Origin: Pseudomonas sp. StFLB209
GTDB taxonomy: Bacteria; Pseudomonadota; Gammaproteobacteria; Pseudomonadales; Pseudomonadaceae
Length of the DNA stretch: 64,000 nt
Direction of reading: 5' to 3'
Assembly (NCBI RefSeq): GCF_000829415.1
Contig: NZ_AP014637.1
Location: 2,492,001-2,556,000, forward strand
Shown here: positions 48,512-58,001 of the stretch, one piece after another
Position numbering within the stretch: the first letter of the stretch is position 1
How the letters are laid out: every line of letters begins with the position of its first letter
Made by a program: the position numbers and the translations under genes
The notes under the pieces: generated by a model
What the model was told of the DNA's origin: nothing
The model's input: only the letters and a program-made list of their open reading frames with translations
Databases searched by the model: none

Positions 48512-49953
48512 CAGGCGTCTCCTCCGAATACATCTACATCACTGAATACGCAGGCCGGTGAAGCATGACCAACCCGCACCACCTGATTGGGTTCGCCCTT
48601 GCCGCAATTGGGCGTGCCCAGCACCTCGAAGGTACTGGCGTCGCCCACCGCACTGAGATTGCGCCAAAACTGTGCGGACACGGCCCGGTAGTTGGGGTTC
48701 TTGACCACGCCCTTGAGCTGGCCGTTTTCGATCAGTTGTCCCCATTCGCAGCCGAACTGGAATTTGTTGCGAGCATCGTCGATGGACCAGGAGCGGTTGT
48801 TGGACATCAGGATGCCGTGTTCGATACCGCCGATCAGGCTGTCCAGCGACTGATCGCCTGGCTCGATATTCAGGTTGGCCATACGATCGATGGGCGCGCG
48901 GTTCCAGTTACAGGCGCGGCTGTTGGCCACCCCCGGCAGGCCACTGCGCTGTTGCGACAAGGCGCCGCCCAGTGGCCGCTCCAGCAGACCGTTGCGAATC
49001 AGGTAGTGCTTGCTGGCCGGTGTGCCGTCGTCGTCATGGCTGTAGCTGGCCAGTTGTTCGGGTATCTCCGGGTCAAAGGTCACGTTGAGCAGGCTGGAGC
49101 CATACTGCAGGGTGCCGAAATCTGACGCCTTGACGAAGCTGGTGCCAGCGTAATTACGCTCATCACCCAGGATGCGGTCCAGTTCCAGAGGATGACCGAT
49201 CGATTCGTGGATCTGCAGAATCATCTGGTCGGGCATCAGTAGCAGGTCCCGTGCACCACTGGGGGTATTGGGCGCCAGCACCAGTTGCAAGGCTTGGTCG
49301 GCTACCCGTGGGGCTGCGCCGGGCAAGCCGCAACGCTGGATGATTTCGGCGCCGCCCTGCTGGCCGAAGTTGCTGCCGCCCAGGCTGCGGGTCTGGCTGT
49401 CGTGGCCGTCCCATGCAGTGACGCTCAGGCCCGGATAAACAAAGCGCTGGGCCTGACGCAACTGCGCGCCGGCGCTGTTGAGGTAGATCTGCTCCAGGGT
49501 TTCCAGGCCCAGACTGGCTCGCCAGTCGACCAGACGCTGGTCTTTGGGCACGCTGGCCGATTCGTCGAGCAGCAGTTGCAGGGCGTCGCCCAGCGCGGGA
49601 AACGCCTGGTCCAGATGTGGCGACAGGTAATCGGCCTGGGCACTGGAGACCGGTTGTGCGCTGAGGTCGAGCAGCGCATGCGGCGCCAACTGGCGGGCCA
49701 GCGCTTCGGCGCGCTCCAGCGCCGCCTGCAAACCCTGTTGTGACAGGTCGTGGGTCGCCGCGTAGGTTTCCACGCCCGCCAGGCGTACGGTAATCATTGC
49801 CCCCTCGTCCTGACCCAGCGACAACGGCTGGGCGACGTTGCGGCGTACCGAAAGGTATTGATGGGTACGTTTTACGTGGCGAATGGAAAAGAACGACGCT
49901 TCACTGCGCAACGCCGCGAAGCGCTGCTTGAGGATGGCGTGGAAGTCGAACAT
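48511..49953 (-). CDS. TldD-family metalloprotease
   Basis: A 480-residue TldD-like protein. HESIGHPLELDR at about residues 251-262 supplies the HExxxH zinc site, and a conserved NNRSWSIDDARNKFQFGCE stretch follows. It would be the catalytic partner of the TldE-like product encoded directly downstream. No precursor peptide gene is evident in the 174-base upstream gap, so the substrate is unknown. It is the first gene of a likely TldD-TldE-MdtD operon. Confidence 0.87.
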   Translation of the reverse strand: MFDFHAILKQRFAALRSEASFFSIRHVKRTHQYLSVRRNVAQPLSLGQDEGAMITVRLAGVETYAATHDLSQQGLQAALERAEALARQLAPHALLDLSAQPVSSAQADYLSPHLDQAFPALGDALQLLLDESASVPKDQRLVDWRASLGLETLEQIYLNSAGAQLRQAQRFVYPGLSVTAWDGHDSQTRSLGGSNFGQQGGAEIIQRCGLPGAAPRVADQALQLVLAPNTPSGARDLLLMPDQMILQIHESIGHPLELDRILGDERNYAGTSFVKASDFGTLQYGSSLLNVTFDPEIPEQLASYSHDDDGTPASKHYLIRNGLLERPLGGALSQQRSGLPGVANSRACNWNRAPIDRMANLNIEPGDQSLDSLIGGIEHGILMSNNRSWSIDDARNKFQFGCEWGQLIENGQLKGVVKNPNYRAVSAQFWRNLSAVGDASTFEVLGTPNCGKGEPNQVVRVGHASPACVFSDVDVFGGDA

Positions 49954-50127
49954 GCGGCGCAGGCTCCGTTAAAGGCGTTTTGCTTCTATATGGCCAGATT
50001 AACCCGCCTCATTGGCAGAGGCGAGCCTGCGCGCAGCAAACACGGGGCCCTGTAGGAGCAGCTTTAGCTGCGAAGCTTCGCTGCTAAAACTGATCGCCGC
50101 CCGACGGATCGCCGCCCGAGCGCTCCT
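49954..50127. repeat. Intergenic REP-type sequence downstream of betI
   Basis: A REP arm GTAGGAGCAGCTTTAGCTGC lies at 50053-50072, followed by an imperfect inverted copy (GCTTCGCTGCTAAAACTG) to about 50092. A tandem GATCGCCGCCCG-like block follows (about 50091-50120). This region is where betB would be expected after betI, but no coding trace of it is seen. Confidence 0.6.
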
Positions 50128-50724
50128 TCAGGCTGTCGCTGCCTTGGCCAGTTGCATATCCAGATACTCGAACGCGATGCGCTGCGCCTGCTCGGTATCG
50201 AACCCATCACCCGACAGCGCGCCGCGCAGCCACAGGCCATCGATCAGGGCTGCCAGGCCGCGGGCGGCGCTGCGTGCCTGATCGACAGGCAGGGCACGGC
50301 GGAACTGCCAGCACAGATTGGAGTACAGACGATGGTCGTTGATGCGTTGCAGGCGATGCAGCGAGGTGTGGTGCATGCTGGTGGCCCAGAACGCCAGCCA
50401 GGTTTTCATCGCCGGGCCATTGACCTGGCTGACGTCGAAGTTGCCTTCAACAATGACCCGCAGGTGTGCTCTGGGGCTATCGTCGACAAGGGCCTGGCGA
50501 CGCGCCGCCGTGTTGGCGCTCAGAGCGTTCATCAGATGGCGCATGGTGGCCTCGATCAGGCCATTCTTGTCTTTGAAATAGTGGCTGATGATGCCGTTGG
50601 AGACACCGGCCAGACGCGCGATCAAGGCGATGCTGGCGTCGCCCATGCCGACCTGATCAATCGCGGCCAATGTGGCCTGGATCAGTTGTTGGCGACGGAT
50701 GGGTTGCATACCGACCTTGGGCAT
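50128..50724 (-). CDS. betI: TetR-family repressor BetI
   Basis: A 198-residue TetR-type regulator with the N-terminal helix-turn-helix [23 protein letters not shown], characteristic of BetI. BetI represses choline-to-glycine-betaine genes and releases DNA when choline binds. In other pseudomonads betI is followed by betB and betA; here the next genes downstream are a TldD/TldE pair. It is separated from choV by a strong terminator and so has its own promoter. Confidence 0.92.
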   Translation of the reverse strand: MPKVGMQPIRRQQLIQATLAAIDQVGMGDASIALIARLAGVSNGIISHYFKDKNGLIEATMRHLMNALSANTAARRQALVDDSPRAHLRVIVEGNFDVSQVNGPAMKTWLAFWATSMHHTSLHRLQRINDHRLYSNLCWQFRRALPVDQARSAARGLAALIDGLWLRGALSGDGFDTEQAQRIAFEYLDMQLAKAATA

Positions 50725-50817
50725 GGGGCGGGGTCTCCTGGGTCACAGTGACGAAACGGCCCCGCAGTCTAGTTATTTTTCTCCGGTCGATAAATCATTA
50801 AAAACAGTAGGGATATG

Positions 50818-50850
50818 AAAAAAGCCGCGAACTCCGAGGAATTCGCGGCT
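50818..50850 (-). terminator. Intrinsic terminator of the choXWV operon
   Basis: On the minus strand a 9-base stem AGCCGCGAA/TTCGCGGCT is followed directly by a run of T residues. It lies 70 bases downstream of choV and isolates betI. Confidence 0.9.
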
Positions 50851-50919
50851 GATTTCAGGCTACTTGCAACTCATTCTCAGCTGTTATGCCCTGCGCACGG
50901 TGCACAGGGCAGGTGGGCA

Positions 50920-52098
50920 TCAGCCGTGGTTTTTGCCCAGCAAGGCGTGATACAGCTCGGTGTCGCCGAGAATCCCCACCACCCGGTTACCGTCCTGCAG
51001 GACCAGCTTGTTGCCGGTCTGGTAACGAATCTGCAGCGCGTCACGCATGCCGATGTTGGAGTCCACCAGGGTCGGGATACGCTGCAGGTCCGCGACGTTC
51101 TGACCAGGCTGCCAGTTCTGTACCGAAATCGGTGCGGCGCCCTGACGTACGCCTTTGATCACATTGCCTTCGGCCAGATCAATCCAGGAATCGCCACCCG
51201 GATCCAGGCATACCGAGCCATTGATCCGCTTGCAGTTGTCCAGGGTGCGCATCAGGCTGCGCCCGCACAGCACGTTGAGCGGGTTGGTGTGGGCAACGAA
51301 ATTGCGCACATATTCGTCGGCCGGGTTGAGGACGATTTCTTCCGGCACGCTGTACTGGATGATCCGCCCGTCTTTCATGATTGCGATGCGGCTGCCCAGT
51401 TTCAGCGCTTCGTCCAGGTCGTGGCTGACGAAGACAATGGTTTTGCTCAGCTTGCTTTGCAGGCTCAGCAGTTCATCCTGCAGGCCCTGGCGAATCAACG
51501 GGTCGAGGGCCGAGAAGGGTTCGTCCATCAACAGAATGTCGGCGTCCATTGCCAGTGCACGGGCCAGGCCGACACGTTGCTGCATGCCGCCAGACAACTC
51601 ATCGGGCTTCTTGTTGCGCCATTGGGTCAGGCCCACCAGTTCGAGTTTCTCATCGACCAGTTTGCGCCGCTCCTTTTCCGGTCGTCCCTGCATTTCCAGG
51701 CCGAAGCTGATGTTCTCGCGCACAGTCAGCCAGGGCATCAGGGCAAACTTCTGGAACACCATGGCGATACGCTTGGTGCGCATCATCTTCAACTCGGCTT
51801 CGGTGCAGTTGGCAATGTCGATTTTCGAGCCTTCGTGCTCCACCAGCAGCGAGCCGCGGCTGACCGTGTTCAGGCCATTGATGCAGCGCAGCAGGCTGGA
51901 TTTGCCCGAGCCGGACAGGCCCATCAAGACGCAGATCTCGCCCTTGTTGATATCCAGGTTGGCCTTTTCGACGCCGACGATCTGACCCAGCTCCTGGAGG
52001 ATTTCGCCGCGCGTCTTGCCCTGGTCCAGCAGTTTGAGTGCGGCACGTGGGTCCTTGTTGAAAATAACGTCCACGTTTTCGAATTTGATGATGCTCAT
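50920..52098 (-). CDS. choV: Choline ABC transporter, ATP-binding protein
   Basis: A 392-residue ProV-like ATPase. Walker A (GLSGSGKS), signature (LSGGMQQRVGLARAL) and Walker B (ILLMDEPFSALD) are all present. The C-terminal 110 residues form CBS-like repeats, typical of quaternary-amine importers and possibly sensing ionic strength. Its start overlaps the choW stop (ATGA). With ChoW and ChoX it imports choline or related quaternary amines; the same genes are called cbcXWV in P. aeruginosa. Confidence 0.94.
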   Translation of the reverse strand: MSIIKFENVDVIFNKDPRAALKLLDQGKTRGEILQELGQIVGVEKANLDINKGEICVLMGLSGSGKSSLLRCINGLNTVSRGSLLVEHEGSKIDIANCTEAELKMMRTKRIAMVFQKFALMPWLTVRENISFGLEMQGRPEKERRKLVDEKLELVGLTQWRNKKPDELSGGMQQRVGLARALAMDADILLMDEPFSALDPLIRQGLQDELLSLQSKLSKTIVFVSHDLDEALKLGSRIAIMKDGRIIQYSVPEEIVLNPADEYVRNFVAHTNPLNVLCGRSLMRTLDNCKRINGSVCLDPGGDSWIDLAEGNVIKGVRQGAAPISVQNWQPGQNVADLQRIPTLVDSNIGMRDALQIRYQTGNKLVLQDGNRVVGILGDTELYHALLGKNHG

Positions 52099-52940
52099 GC
52101 GTCGGCTCCCACCTTGGCTTCAGGCTGTTTGCAGATACGATCGAGCATGATGGCCAGCAATACGATCGCAAGGCCGGCTTCGAAGCCAACCGCGATATCG
52201 GCAGTGTTCAGTGCGTTGACCACAGGTTTGCCCAAACCGTCGGCGCCCACCAGGGCGGCGATCACCACCATCGACAGCGACAGCATGATGCATTGGGTGA
52301 TACCGGCGGCGATGCTCGGCATGGCATAGGGCAGTTCGATACGGGTCAGCAACTGGCGACGCGAAGAGCCGAAGGCCTTGCCGGCGTCGAGCAGTTCCTG
52401 AGGGACGTCGCGAATCCCCAGATAAGTCAGGCGCACCGGTGCGGCAATCGCAAACACCACCGTAGAGATCAGACCGGGTACCACGCCCAGGCCGAACAGG
52501 GTCAGGGTCGGGATCAGATAGACGAAGGTTGGCACGGTCTGCATCAGGTCGAGAATCGGTCGGATGCAGGTGTAGAACCAGGGCTTGTGCGCGGCAATGA
52601 TGCCCAGCGGCACGCCGATGATCACGCACACCAGGGTGGCGAACAGCACCTGGGCGAGGGTTTCCAGAGTTTCTTGCCAATAGTGCAGGTTGAGGATCAG
52701 CAGGAACGACAGAATCACGAAGACGGTCAGGCCCCACTTGCGCTGGATGAAGTGGGTCAGGGCGGCGATCAGGCCGATCAGTACGTAAGGGTTGAACCAG
52801 GCCAGGGAGAACGTCAGGCCGTGGATCATCATTTCAAGGCTGTAGGCAATGGCGTCGAAGTAGTTGGCGCCATGGCGAATCAGCCAGTCGACAAAGGCGG
52901 AAATATACTCGCCCAGGGGGAGCTTGTGATCGGTCAACAT
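52095..52940 (-). CDS. choW: Choline ABC transporter, permease
   Basis: A 281-residue inner-membrane permease of the ProW type with about six to seven membrane segments and the binding-protein-dependent loop QELLDAGKAFGSSRRQLL. I chose the ATG at 52940 (MLTDHKLPLGEYIS), giving the family length; an earlier in-frame codon at 52991 adds 17 basic residues of poor fit. It lies between choX and choV in one operon. Confidence 0.93.
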   Translation of the reverse strand: MLTDHKLPLGEYISAFVDWLIRHGANYFDAIAYSLEMMIHGLTFSLAWFNPYVLIGLIAALTHFIQRKWGLTVFVILSFLLILNLHYWQETLETLAQVLFATLVCVIIGVPLGIIAAHKPWFYTCIRPILDLMQTVPTFVYLIPTLTLFGLGVVPGLISTVVFAIAAPVRLTYLGIRDVPQELLDAGKAFGSSRRQLLTRIELPYAMPSIAAGITQCIMLSLSMVVIAALVGADGLGKPVVNALNTADIAVGFEAGLAIVLLAIMLDRICKQPEAKVGADA

Positions 52941-53064
52941 GATATCGGGTGTCCGCTTGCGGGTGCCTTTGAAAATGACCGGCGTTGCCACTGCCAGGGA
53001 TTTTCAGAAGCACCTTTACGTGAAGATTGAATGCGGCAGGCCCGGAGAGCCTGTGCTCTGGGTA

Positions 53065-54012
53065 CTACTGGGTCAGCTTGGCCCTGGCGGCTTCCAGACC
53101 CGGTTTGCCGTCGACGGTGGTAACGCCGGACAGCCAGGTGTCGAGCACCTGCGGGTTGGCTTTCAGCCACTGCCTGGCGGCCGCGTCAGGTTTTATCTTC
53201 TCGTCCAGCACCTTACCCATCAGGGTGCTCTCCATGTCCAGCGTGAACGATAGATTCTTGAGCAATTGGCCCACGTTGCTGCATTGCTCCGTGTAGCCCT
53301 TGCGCGTGTTGGTATAGATGGTTGCCTGGCCAAAGTTGGGGCCGAAGAAGTCGTCGCCGCCGGTCAGGTACTGAATCTTGAAGCGGGTGTTCATCGGGTG
53401 TGGTTCCCAGCCGAGAAACACCACGTCGCCGCCTCTGCGGTTGGAGCGGTCGACCTGCGACAGCATGCCGGCCTCGCTTGACTCGACCACCTTGAAACCG
53501 GCGTCTTTCAGGCCGAAGGCATTCTTGTCGATCATGCTCTGGATCAGGCGGTTGCCATCGTTGCCCGGTTCGATGCCATAGATCTTGCCGCCCAGTTCGT
53601 CTTTGAATTTGACGATGTCGGAGAAGTCTTTGAGGCCCTTGTCATACAGCGATTGCGGCACCGCGAGGGTGTATTTGGCGTTTTCCAGGTTGGCCCGGAC
53701 GGTTTCGACTGTGCCGGCTTCGCGGTAGGCCTTGATGTCGTTTTCCATGGTCGGCATCCAGTTGCCGAGGAACACGTCCATGTTCTTGCCTTCGGCCAGC
53801 GACTTGTAGGTCACCGGCACCGAGATCATGGTGGTCTTGGTCTTGTAGCCGAGTGCTTCAAGCACCTCACTGGTGACGGCGGTGGTCACCGTGATGTCGG
53901 TCCAGCCGACGTCGGAGAAGTTGACGGTATGACATGCCTGGGGTTCTGCAGCGTGGGCCAGCATCGGCAAACCGAGGGTGGCGACCAACAGCAACGACGT
54001 TGAACCTTTCAT
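53065..54012 (-). CDS. choX: Choline ABC transporter, periplasmic binding protein
   Basis: A 315-residue protein with a signal peptide cleaved at about residue 21 (MLAHA|AEPQAC). The mature part matches the OpuAC/ProX fold, with VNFSDVGWTDITVTTA at the N-terminus and FLGNWMPTMENDIK holding tryptophans that usually build the aromatic box for the quaternary amine. It hands choline to ChoW/ChoV. The 124-base gap to choW holds a hairpin that may reduce read-through and keep the binding protein in excess. Confidence 0.94.
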   Translation of the reverse strand: MKGSTSLLLVATLGLPMLAHAAEPQACHTVNFSDVGWTDITVTTAVTSEVLEALGYKTKTTMISVPVTYKSLAEGKNMDVFLGNWMPTMENDIKAYREAGTVETVRANLENAKYTLAVPQSLYDKGLKDFSDIVKFKDELGGKIYGIEPGNDGNRLIQSMIDKNAFGLKDAGFKVVESSEAGMLSQVDRSNRRGGDVVFLGWEPHPMNTRFKIQYLTGGDDFFGPNFGQATIYTNTRKGYTEQCSNVGQLLKNLSFTLDMESTLMGKVLDEKIKPDAAARQWLKANPQVLDTWLSGVTTVDGKPGLEAARAKLTQ

Positions 54013-54496
54013 GGGGGAGCTCCTGTGATCTTTTTCTCATCGTCGTCCCGTCTGCGGGGATGACGTGGCTTCTTTGGGCGCAGGCTTCTTGAGAAAGCCC
54101 ATCACGGTGCCTTGCGATCGAGTCGGGTCGATCATCTACCAGCAAAAAACAAACGCCTACAGGGGGCGTCGTAACCAGTGCGGGAGGGGTCGCATCCAGT
54201 GTGTGCGACGTCGTTTCCAGTTTCTTTGGCGTTGTCCGGGCCTCTTGCGGATACCTGAAAGCGCCTGACAGCCTCGGTTTTTAAGCTCTATTGCGGGGCT
54301 TTCAGGTGGCGGCGTTGCTGAGCATGAGTGCGTCGGTGTGGGACGGCGTGCAATGGCTGAAAAGGCTGATGATTTGGCCATAACAGCGAACTGCAGTGGC
54401 TGGTGTACGCCAAATCGGCAACAGATCCAGCGTAGCAGCTACGCCCATAAAAGCGCCCCGGCGCTAATAAAGACCTGATGATGGAGCTTGGCGACA
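54013..54496. promoter_or_regulatory. Divergent control region between choX and the L-serine deaminase gene
   Basis: This 484-base space has no convincing gene. It must carry promoters for the choXWV operon and for sdaB. Both are known GbdR-dependent genes in P. aeruginosa, so GbdR sites are expected here, but I could not assign one by eye. A short imperfect hairpin lies near 54044-54065. Confidence 0.5.
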
Positions 54497-55873
54497 ATGG
54501 CAATCAGCGTGTTTGACCTGTTCAAGATCGGCGTGGGACCTTCCAGTTCACATACAGTAGGGCCGATGCGCGCCGCCGCGCTGTTCGTCCAGGGTTTGCG
54601 TGACAGCGGCAAGCTGGAGAGCATCGAACGCATCGAAGTGCGCCTGTACGGTTCGTTGTCAGCCACCGGCGTCGGCCACGGCAGTGATAATGCGGTGATT
54701 CTCGGCCTGATGGGCCAGTGGCCGGATGCTATCGATCCGGCAATGATCGGCCCGGCCATCGACACCCTGAAAAGCACCGATACGCTGATGCTCGATAGCC
54801 GCCTGCCGATCTCGTTCGTGTGGTCGCGGGACATGCTGCTGCTCGACGAGAACCTGCCGTTTCACCCCAACGCCATGACCCTGATTGCCGAAGGCCGGGG
54901 CGGCGAGATCTATCAGGACACCTACTACTCCATCGGTGGCGGTTTCGTGGTCGACCAGGTTCAGGCCGACAGCGGCGAGATGGACGGTGATCGCACCGAG
55001 CAGCCCTACGAATTTTCCAGTGCCCGGGAACTGCTGCAGTTGTGCCGCCAGCACGGTCTGCGGGTGTCCGAGCTGATGATGGCCAATGAAAAAGTCTGGC
55101 GCAGTGAGGCTGAAATTCGCGCCGGGATCATGAAGCTGTGGGCCGCCATGCAAGAGTGCGTGGATAACGGCCTCAAGCACGACGGCATTCTGCCCGGCGG
55201 GCTCAATGTGCGCCGCCGGGCGGCAAAGCTGCACAAGAGTCTGCAGGAGCTGGGCAAGCCCAATGTGATCGGCTCGACCCTCAACGCCATGGAGTGGGTC
55301 AATCTGTTCGCCCTGGCGGTCAACGAGGAGAACGCCGCCGGTGGGCGGATGGTCACCGCACCGACCAACGGCGCGGCCGGGATTATCCCGGCGGTGCTGC
55401 ATTACTTCGTCAAGTTCAGCCCGGACGTCAATCAGAGCAATGTGGTGGATTACTTCCTCGGTGCGGCGGCCGTAGGCATCTTGTGTAAAAAGAACGCCTC
55501 GATCTCCGGTGCCGAAGTCGGCTGCCAGGGCGAGGTCGGTTCGGCCTGTGCCATGGCGGCGGCGGGGCTTGCCGATGTGTTGGGCGCCACACCTGAGCAA
55601 CTGTGCAACGCCGCAGAAATCGGCCTGGAGCACAACCTGGGCCTGACCTGTGATCCGGTCGGCGGTCTGGTGCAGGTGCCGTGCATCGAGCGCAATGCCA
55701 TCGCTGCGGTAAAGGCCATCAATGCCGCACAGATGGCGCTGCGCGGTGACGGCGAGCACTTTATCTCTCTGGATCGGGTGATCCGCACCATGCGTGACAC
55801 CGGCGCGGACATGCACGACAAATACAAAGAGACCTCGCGCGGCGGCCTGGCGGTCAGTGCCGTCGAGTGTTAA
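54497..55873 (+). CDS. sdaB: L-serine ammonia-lyase (L-serine deaminase)
   Basis: A 458-residue single-chain iron-sulfur L-serine dehydratase. The beta domain (residues 1-150) begins [20 protein letters not shown]. The alpha domain holds [13 protein letters not shown] and cysteines at [10 protein letters not shown] that ligate the [4Fe-4S] cluster. It converts serine to pyruvate and ammonia, the last step of glycine betaine breakdown through glycine and serine. GGAG precedes the ATG at 54497. The gene lies between gbdR and choX, as in P. aeruginosa. Confidence 0.95.
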   Translation: MAISVFDLFKIGVGPSSSHTVGPMRAAALFVQGLRDSGKLESIERIEVRLYGSLSATGVGHGSDNAVILGLMGQWPDAIDPAMIGPAIDTLKSTDTLMLDSRLPISFVWSRDMLLLDENLPFHPNAMTLIAEGRGGEIYQDTYYSIGGGFVVDQVQADSGEMDGDRTEQPYEFSSARELLQLCRQHGLRVSELMMANEKVWRSEAEIRAGIMKLWAAMQECVDNGLKHDGILPGGLNVRRRAAKLHKSLQELGKPNVIGSTLNAMEWVNLFALAVNEENAAGGRMVTAPTNGAAGIIPAVLHYFVKFSPDVNQSNVVDYFLGAAAVGILCKKNASISGAEVGCQGEVGSACAMAAAGLADVLGATPEQLCNAAEIGLEHNLGLTCDPVGGLVQVPCIERNAIAAVKAINAAQMALRGDGEHFISLDRVIRTMRDTGADMHDKYKETSRGGLAVSAVEC

Positions 55874-56324
55874 CCGCAGCTTCGATCGATCGGGGCCTGT
55901 TTCACGGATGAGTCCGCTCCTGCGCAGGGCCGCAGGAGGGGCTTGAGCCCCGACGCATAAGCGGCGCGCCGGCTCTGCTCACTTTTGGCTCAGGGCGGCG
56001 CAATGACGCCTTGTTTCAGCGCAAAAAGACCTTCCAGAGTGTGCGGGTAGTGACACTTGTCAAAGCCCCACTGTTTCTTGCCTTGTCCGAGTGCTACCGA
56101 ATTGCTCAGTGGTTCCAAGTGATTTGCGAGCCTGTCGCATTTGAATATGCAGGTCGCTGTCGTGGTTACGCTTAGCGACGTCGCTTTTGGGTTTTTTGTC
56201 GTTCACAGACAAATTCAGGCATGGGAATTGCGATGCATTTGGTACAGCCCTGCAATGCGTAGGGCAATAAGAATGAGAGCCTCCAGTGAGGCCACCTACC
56301 GCTCAAGTGCGAGGAGATTCCGTG
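55874..56324. promoter_or_regulatory. Intergenic region upstream of gbdR
   Basis: About 450 bases. Near 55935-55955 the palindrome GGGGCTTGAGCCCC sits in a REP-like block and may end the sdaB transcript. The AT-richer right half (about 56060-56280) should hold the gbdR promoter. No gene is convincing. Confidence 0.5.
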
Positions 56325-57428
56325 ATGACTTCGTTCAATGCCGGGGCAGCCCCCCAGAACCGCGCTCCACAGTCCATCGGCTTTTTGTTGCTCGATAATT
56401 TCACGCTTATTTCCCTCGCGTCGGCGGTCGAGCCGCTGCGCATGGCCAACCAGCTGTCGGGTCGCGAGCTGTATCGCTGGACCACCCTGAGCCTTGATGG
56501 CAGCCAGGTCTGGGCCAGCGACGGTTTGCAGATCACTCCCGATGCGGCGATGCACAAGGCACCGGCCCTCGATACCGTGATCGTCTGCGGCGGTGTCGGC
56601 ATCCAGCGCACCGTAACCCGTGAGCACGTCAGCTGGCTGCAATCCCAGGCCCGTCAGTCGCGGCGTTTGGGTGCGGTGTGTACCGGCAGCTGGGCGCTGG
56701 CTTGCGCCGGCCTGCTCGATGGCTTCGATTGCAGCGTGCACTGGGAATGTCTGGCCGCGATGCAGGAGGCTTTCCCGCGGGTGACCATGAGCACCCGCTT
56801 GTTCACCCTGGACCGGAACCGCTTCACCAGCTCCGGTGGCACCGCGCCGCTGGACATGATGCTGCACCTGATCAGCCGTGATCACGGTCGCGAGCTGTCG
56901 GCGGCGATCTCGGAAATGTTCGTCTACGAACGCATCCGTAACGAGCAGGACCACCAACGCGTGCCGCTCAAGCACATGCTCGGCACCAACCAGCCCAAAT
57001 TGCAGGAAATCGTCGCGCTGATGGAGGCCAACCTCGAAGAGCCTATCGACCTTGACGAGCTGGCGGTGTACGTGTCGGTGTCGCGCCGGCAACTGGAGCG
57101 GCTGTTCCAGAAGTACCTGCACTGTTCGCCATCACGCTACTACCTCAAGCTGCGCCTGATCCGTGCCCGGCAACTGCTCAAGCAGACGCCGATGTCGATC
57201 ATCGAAGTGGCTTCGGTGTGCGGGTTTGTCTCGACGCCGCACTTTTCCAAGTGCTATCGCGAGTACTTCGGCATTCCGCCACGCGATGAGCGGGTAGGTT
57301 CCAACACTGCCCAGCAGGTTTCCATGCTGCCGATCCCGCAGGCCATGGTACTGGCGCCGCTGTCCGGGCCGATGTCGGCGCTCAACCAGGCGCGCAACGA
57401 GTCGACCTTCGCCAGCGTGCGTATCTGA
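56325..57428 (+). CDS. gbdR: GbdR, AraC-family activator of choline and glycine betaine catabolism
   Basis: A 367-residue GlxA-type regulator, the length I recall for P. aeruginosa GbdR. Residues 25-200 form a DJ-1/PfpI-like domain (IGFLLLDNFTLISLASAVEPL, CTGSWALA), where glycine betaine or dimethylglycine would bind. Residues 225-330 form the AraC double helix-turn-helix (SVSRRQLERLFQKYL and IEVASVCGFVSTPHFSKCYR). It activates betaine catabolism, sdaB and choXWV when betaine accumulates. The ATG at 56325 follows GAGGAGATTCCGTG. Confidence 0.94.
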   Translation: MTSFNAGAAPQNRAPQSIGFLLLDNFTLISLASAVEPLRMANQLSGRELYRWTTLSLDGSQVWASDGLQITPDAAMHKAPALDTVIVCGGVGIQRTVTREHVSWLQSQARQSRRLGAVCTGSWALACAGLLDGFDCSVHWECLAAMQEAFPRVTMSTRLFTLDRNRFTSSGGTAPLDMMLHLISRDHGRELSAAISEMFVYERIRNEQDHQRVPLKHMLGTNQPKLQEIVALMEANLEEPIDLDELAVYVSVSRRQLERLFQKYLHCSPSRYYLKLRLIRARQLLKQTPMSIIEVASVCGFVSTPHFSKCYREYFGIPPRDERVGSNTAQQVSMLPIPQAMVLAPLSGPMSALNQARNESTFASVRI

Positions 57429-57430
57429 CA

Positions 57431-57465
57431 ATCGCCCCCGGTTGTGTCAGGCAACCGGGGGCGAT
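57431..57465. terminator. Strong hairpin between gbdR and a convergent small gene
   Basis: A perfect 14-base stem ATCGCCCCCGGTTG/CAACCGGGGGCGAT around a 7-base loop begins two bases after the gbdR stop. It lacks a clear T run but is well placed to stop or stabilise both convergent transcripts. Confidence 0.75.
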
Positions 57466-57474
57466 GTCGGTCAG

Positions 57475-57735
57475 TCAGGCGTGGGTTTGTTTGTAGGCCA
57501 CCAGCGCCGGCAGCAACTGTTGATCAATGGCCTGGCGCACCGCCGGCAGGATGGTCGCACTGCCGGCCAGCATGCTTTCAACCAGTTTGCGCAACGCGAT
57601 CGCGCGGTCATCGGTAAGGCCGCGCACTGCCTGGGCACAGGCCTGCTCCGGGGTCGCACCTGAGGGCGTTTCAAAGCCCAGCGCCCTGAGTTTGCCGATC
57701 AGGTCGTCCTGGTCAATCAGGTCTGCGTGCATCAT
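57475..57735 (-). CDS. Small conserved-looking hypothetical protein
   Basis: An 86-residue helical protein with no membrane segment. I do not recognise a named domain. LRALGFETPSGATPEQACAQAVRGLTDD looks structured, and the codon pattern is that of real Pseudomonas genes. The ATG at 57735 has AGGAAC seven bases upstream; a longer frame from 57783 lacks a ribosome site. Its 3' end faces gbdR across a shared hairpin. The function is unknown. Confidence 0.65.
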   Translation of the reverse strand: MMHADLIDQDDLIGKLRALGFETPSGATPEQACAQAVRGLTDDRAIALRKLVESMLAGSATILPAVRQAIDQQLLPALVAYKQTHA

Positions 57736-58001
57736 GGCGTTGTTCCTTCGACAGGGTGGTAACTGATTCTGGTAGGCCTTCACAGCCTGGGCAAGGGCTT
57801 GTAGAGGTGATGGCAGGATTACCTAAGAACAGGTCGTTTTCGGCTAACTCCTGTTTCAGCAGCCAGAGCAGACTGAAATCCTTCGACGTGTACTCTACAA
57901 GGGCTTGGTCACCCGATGTCACGTTCGGTCCCCGGTTTTGTGACGGCTTTACCGGGGTTTTTCATGTCTGGTGTAAACTGGGCGGCCTTCCAGGAGCTGC
58001 C
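57736..58001. promoter_or_regulatory. Divergent gap between the small hypothetical gene and rlmJ
   Basis: A 266-base divergent gap expected to contain both promoters. CAGGAG lies at 57991-57996, just before the rlmJ ATG. The block near 57925-57963 (CGGTCCCCGG and GGGGTTTTTCATG) has an imperfect stem. Nothing else is clear. Confidence 0.45.

Noticed and set aside
50815..52329. 504-codon plus-strand open frame over choV
   Set aside because: Antisense to a clear ABC ATPase gene; no recognisable domain.
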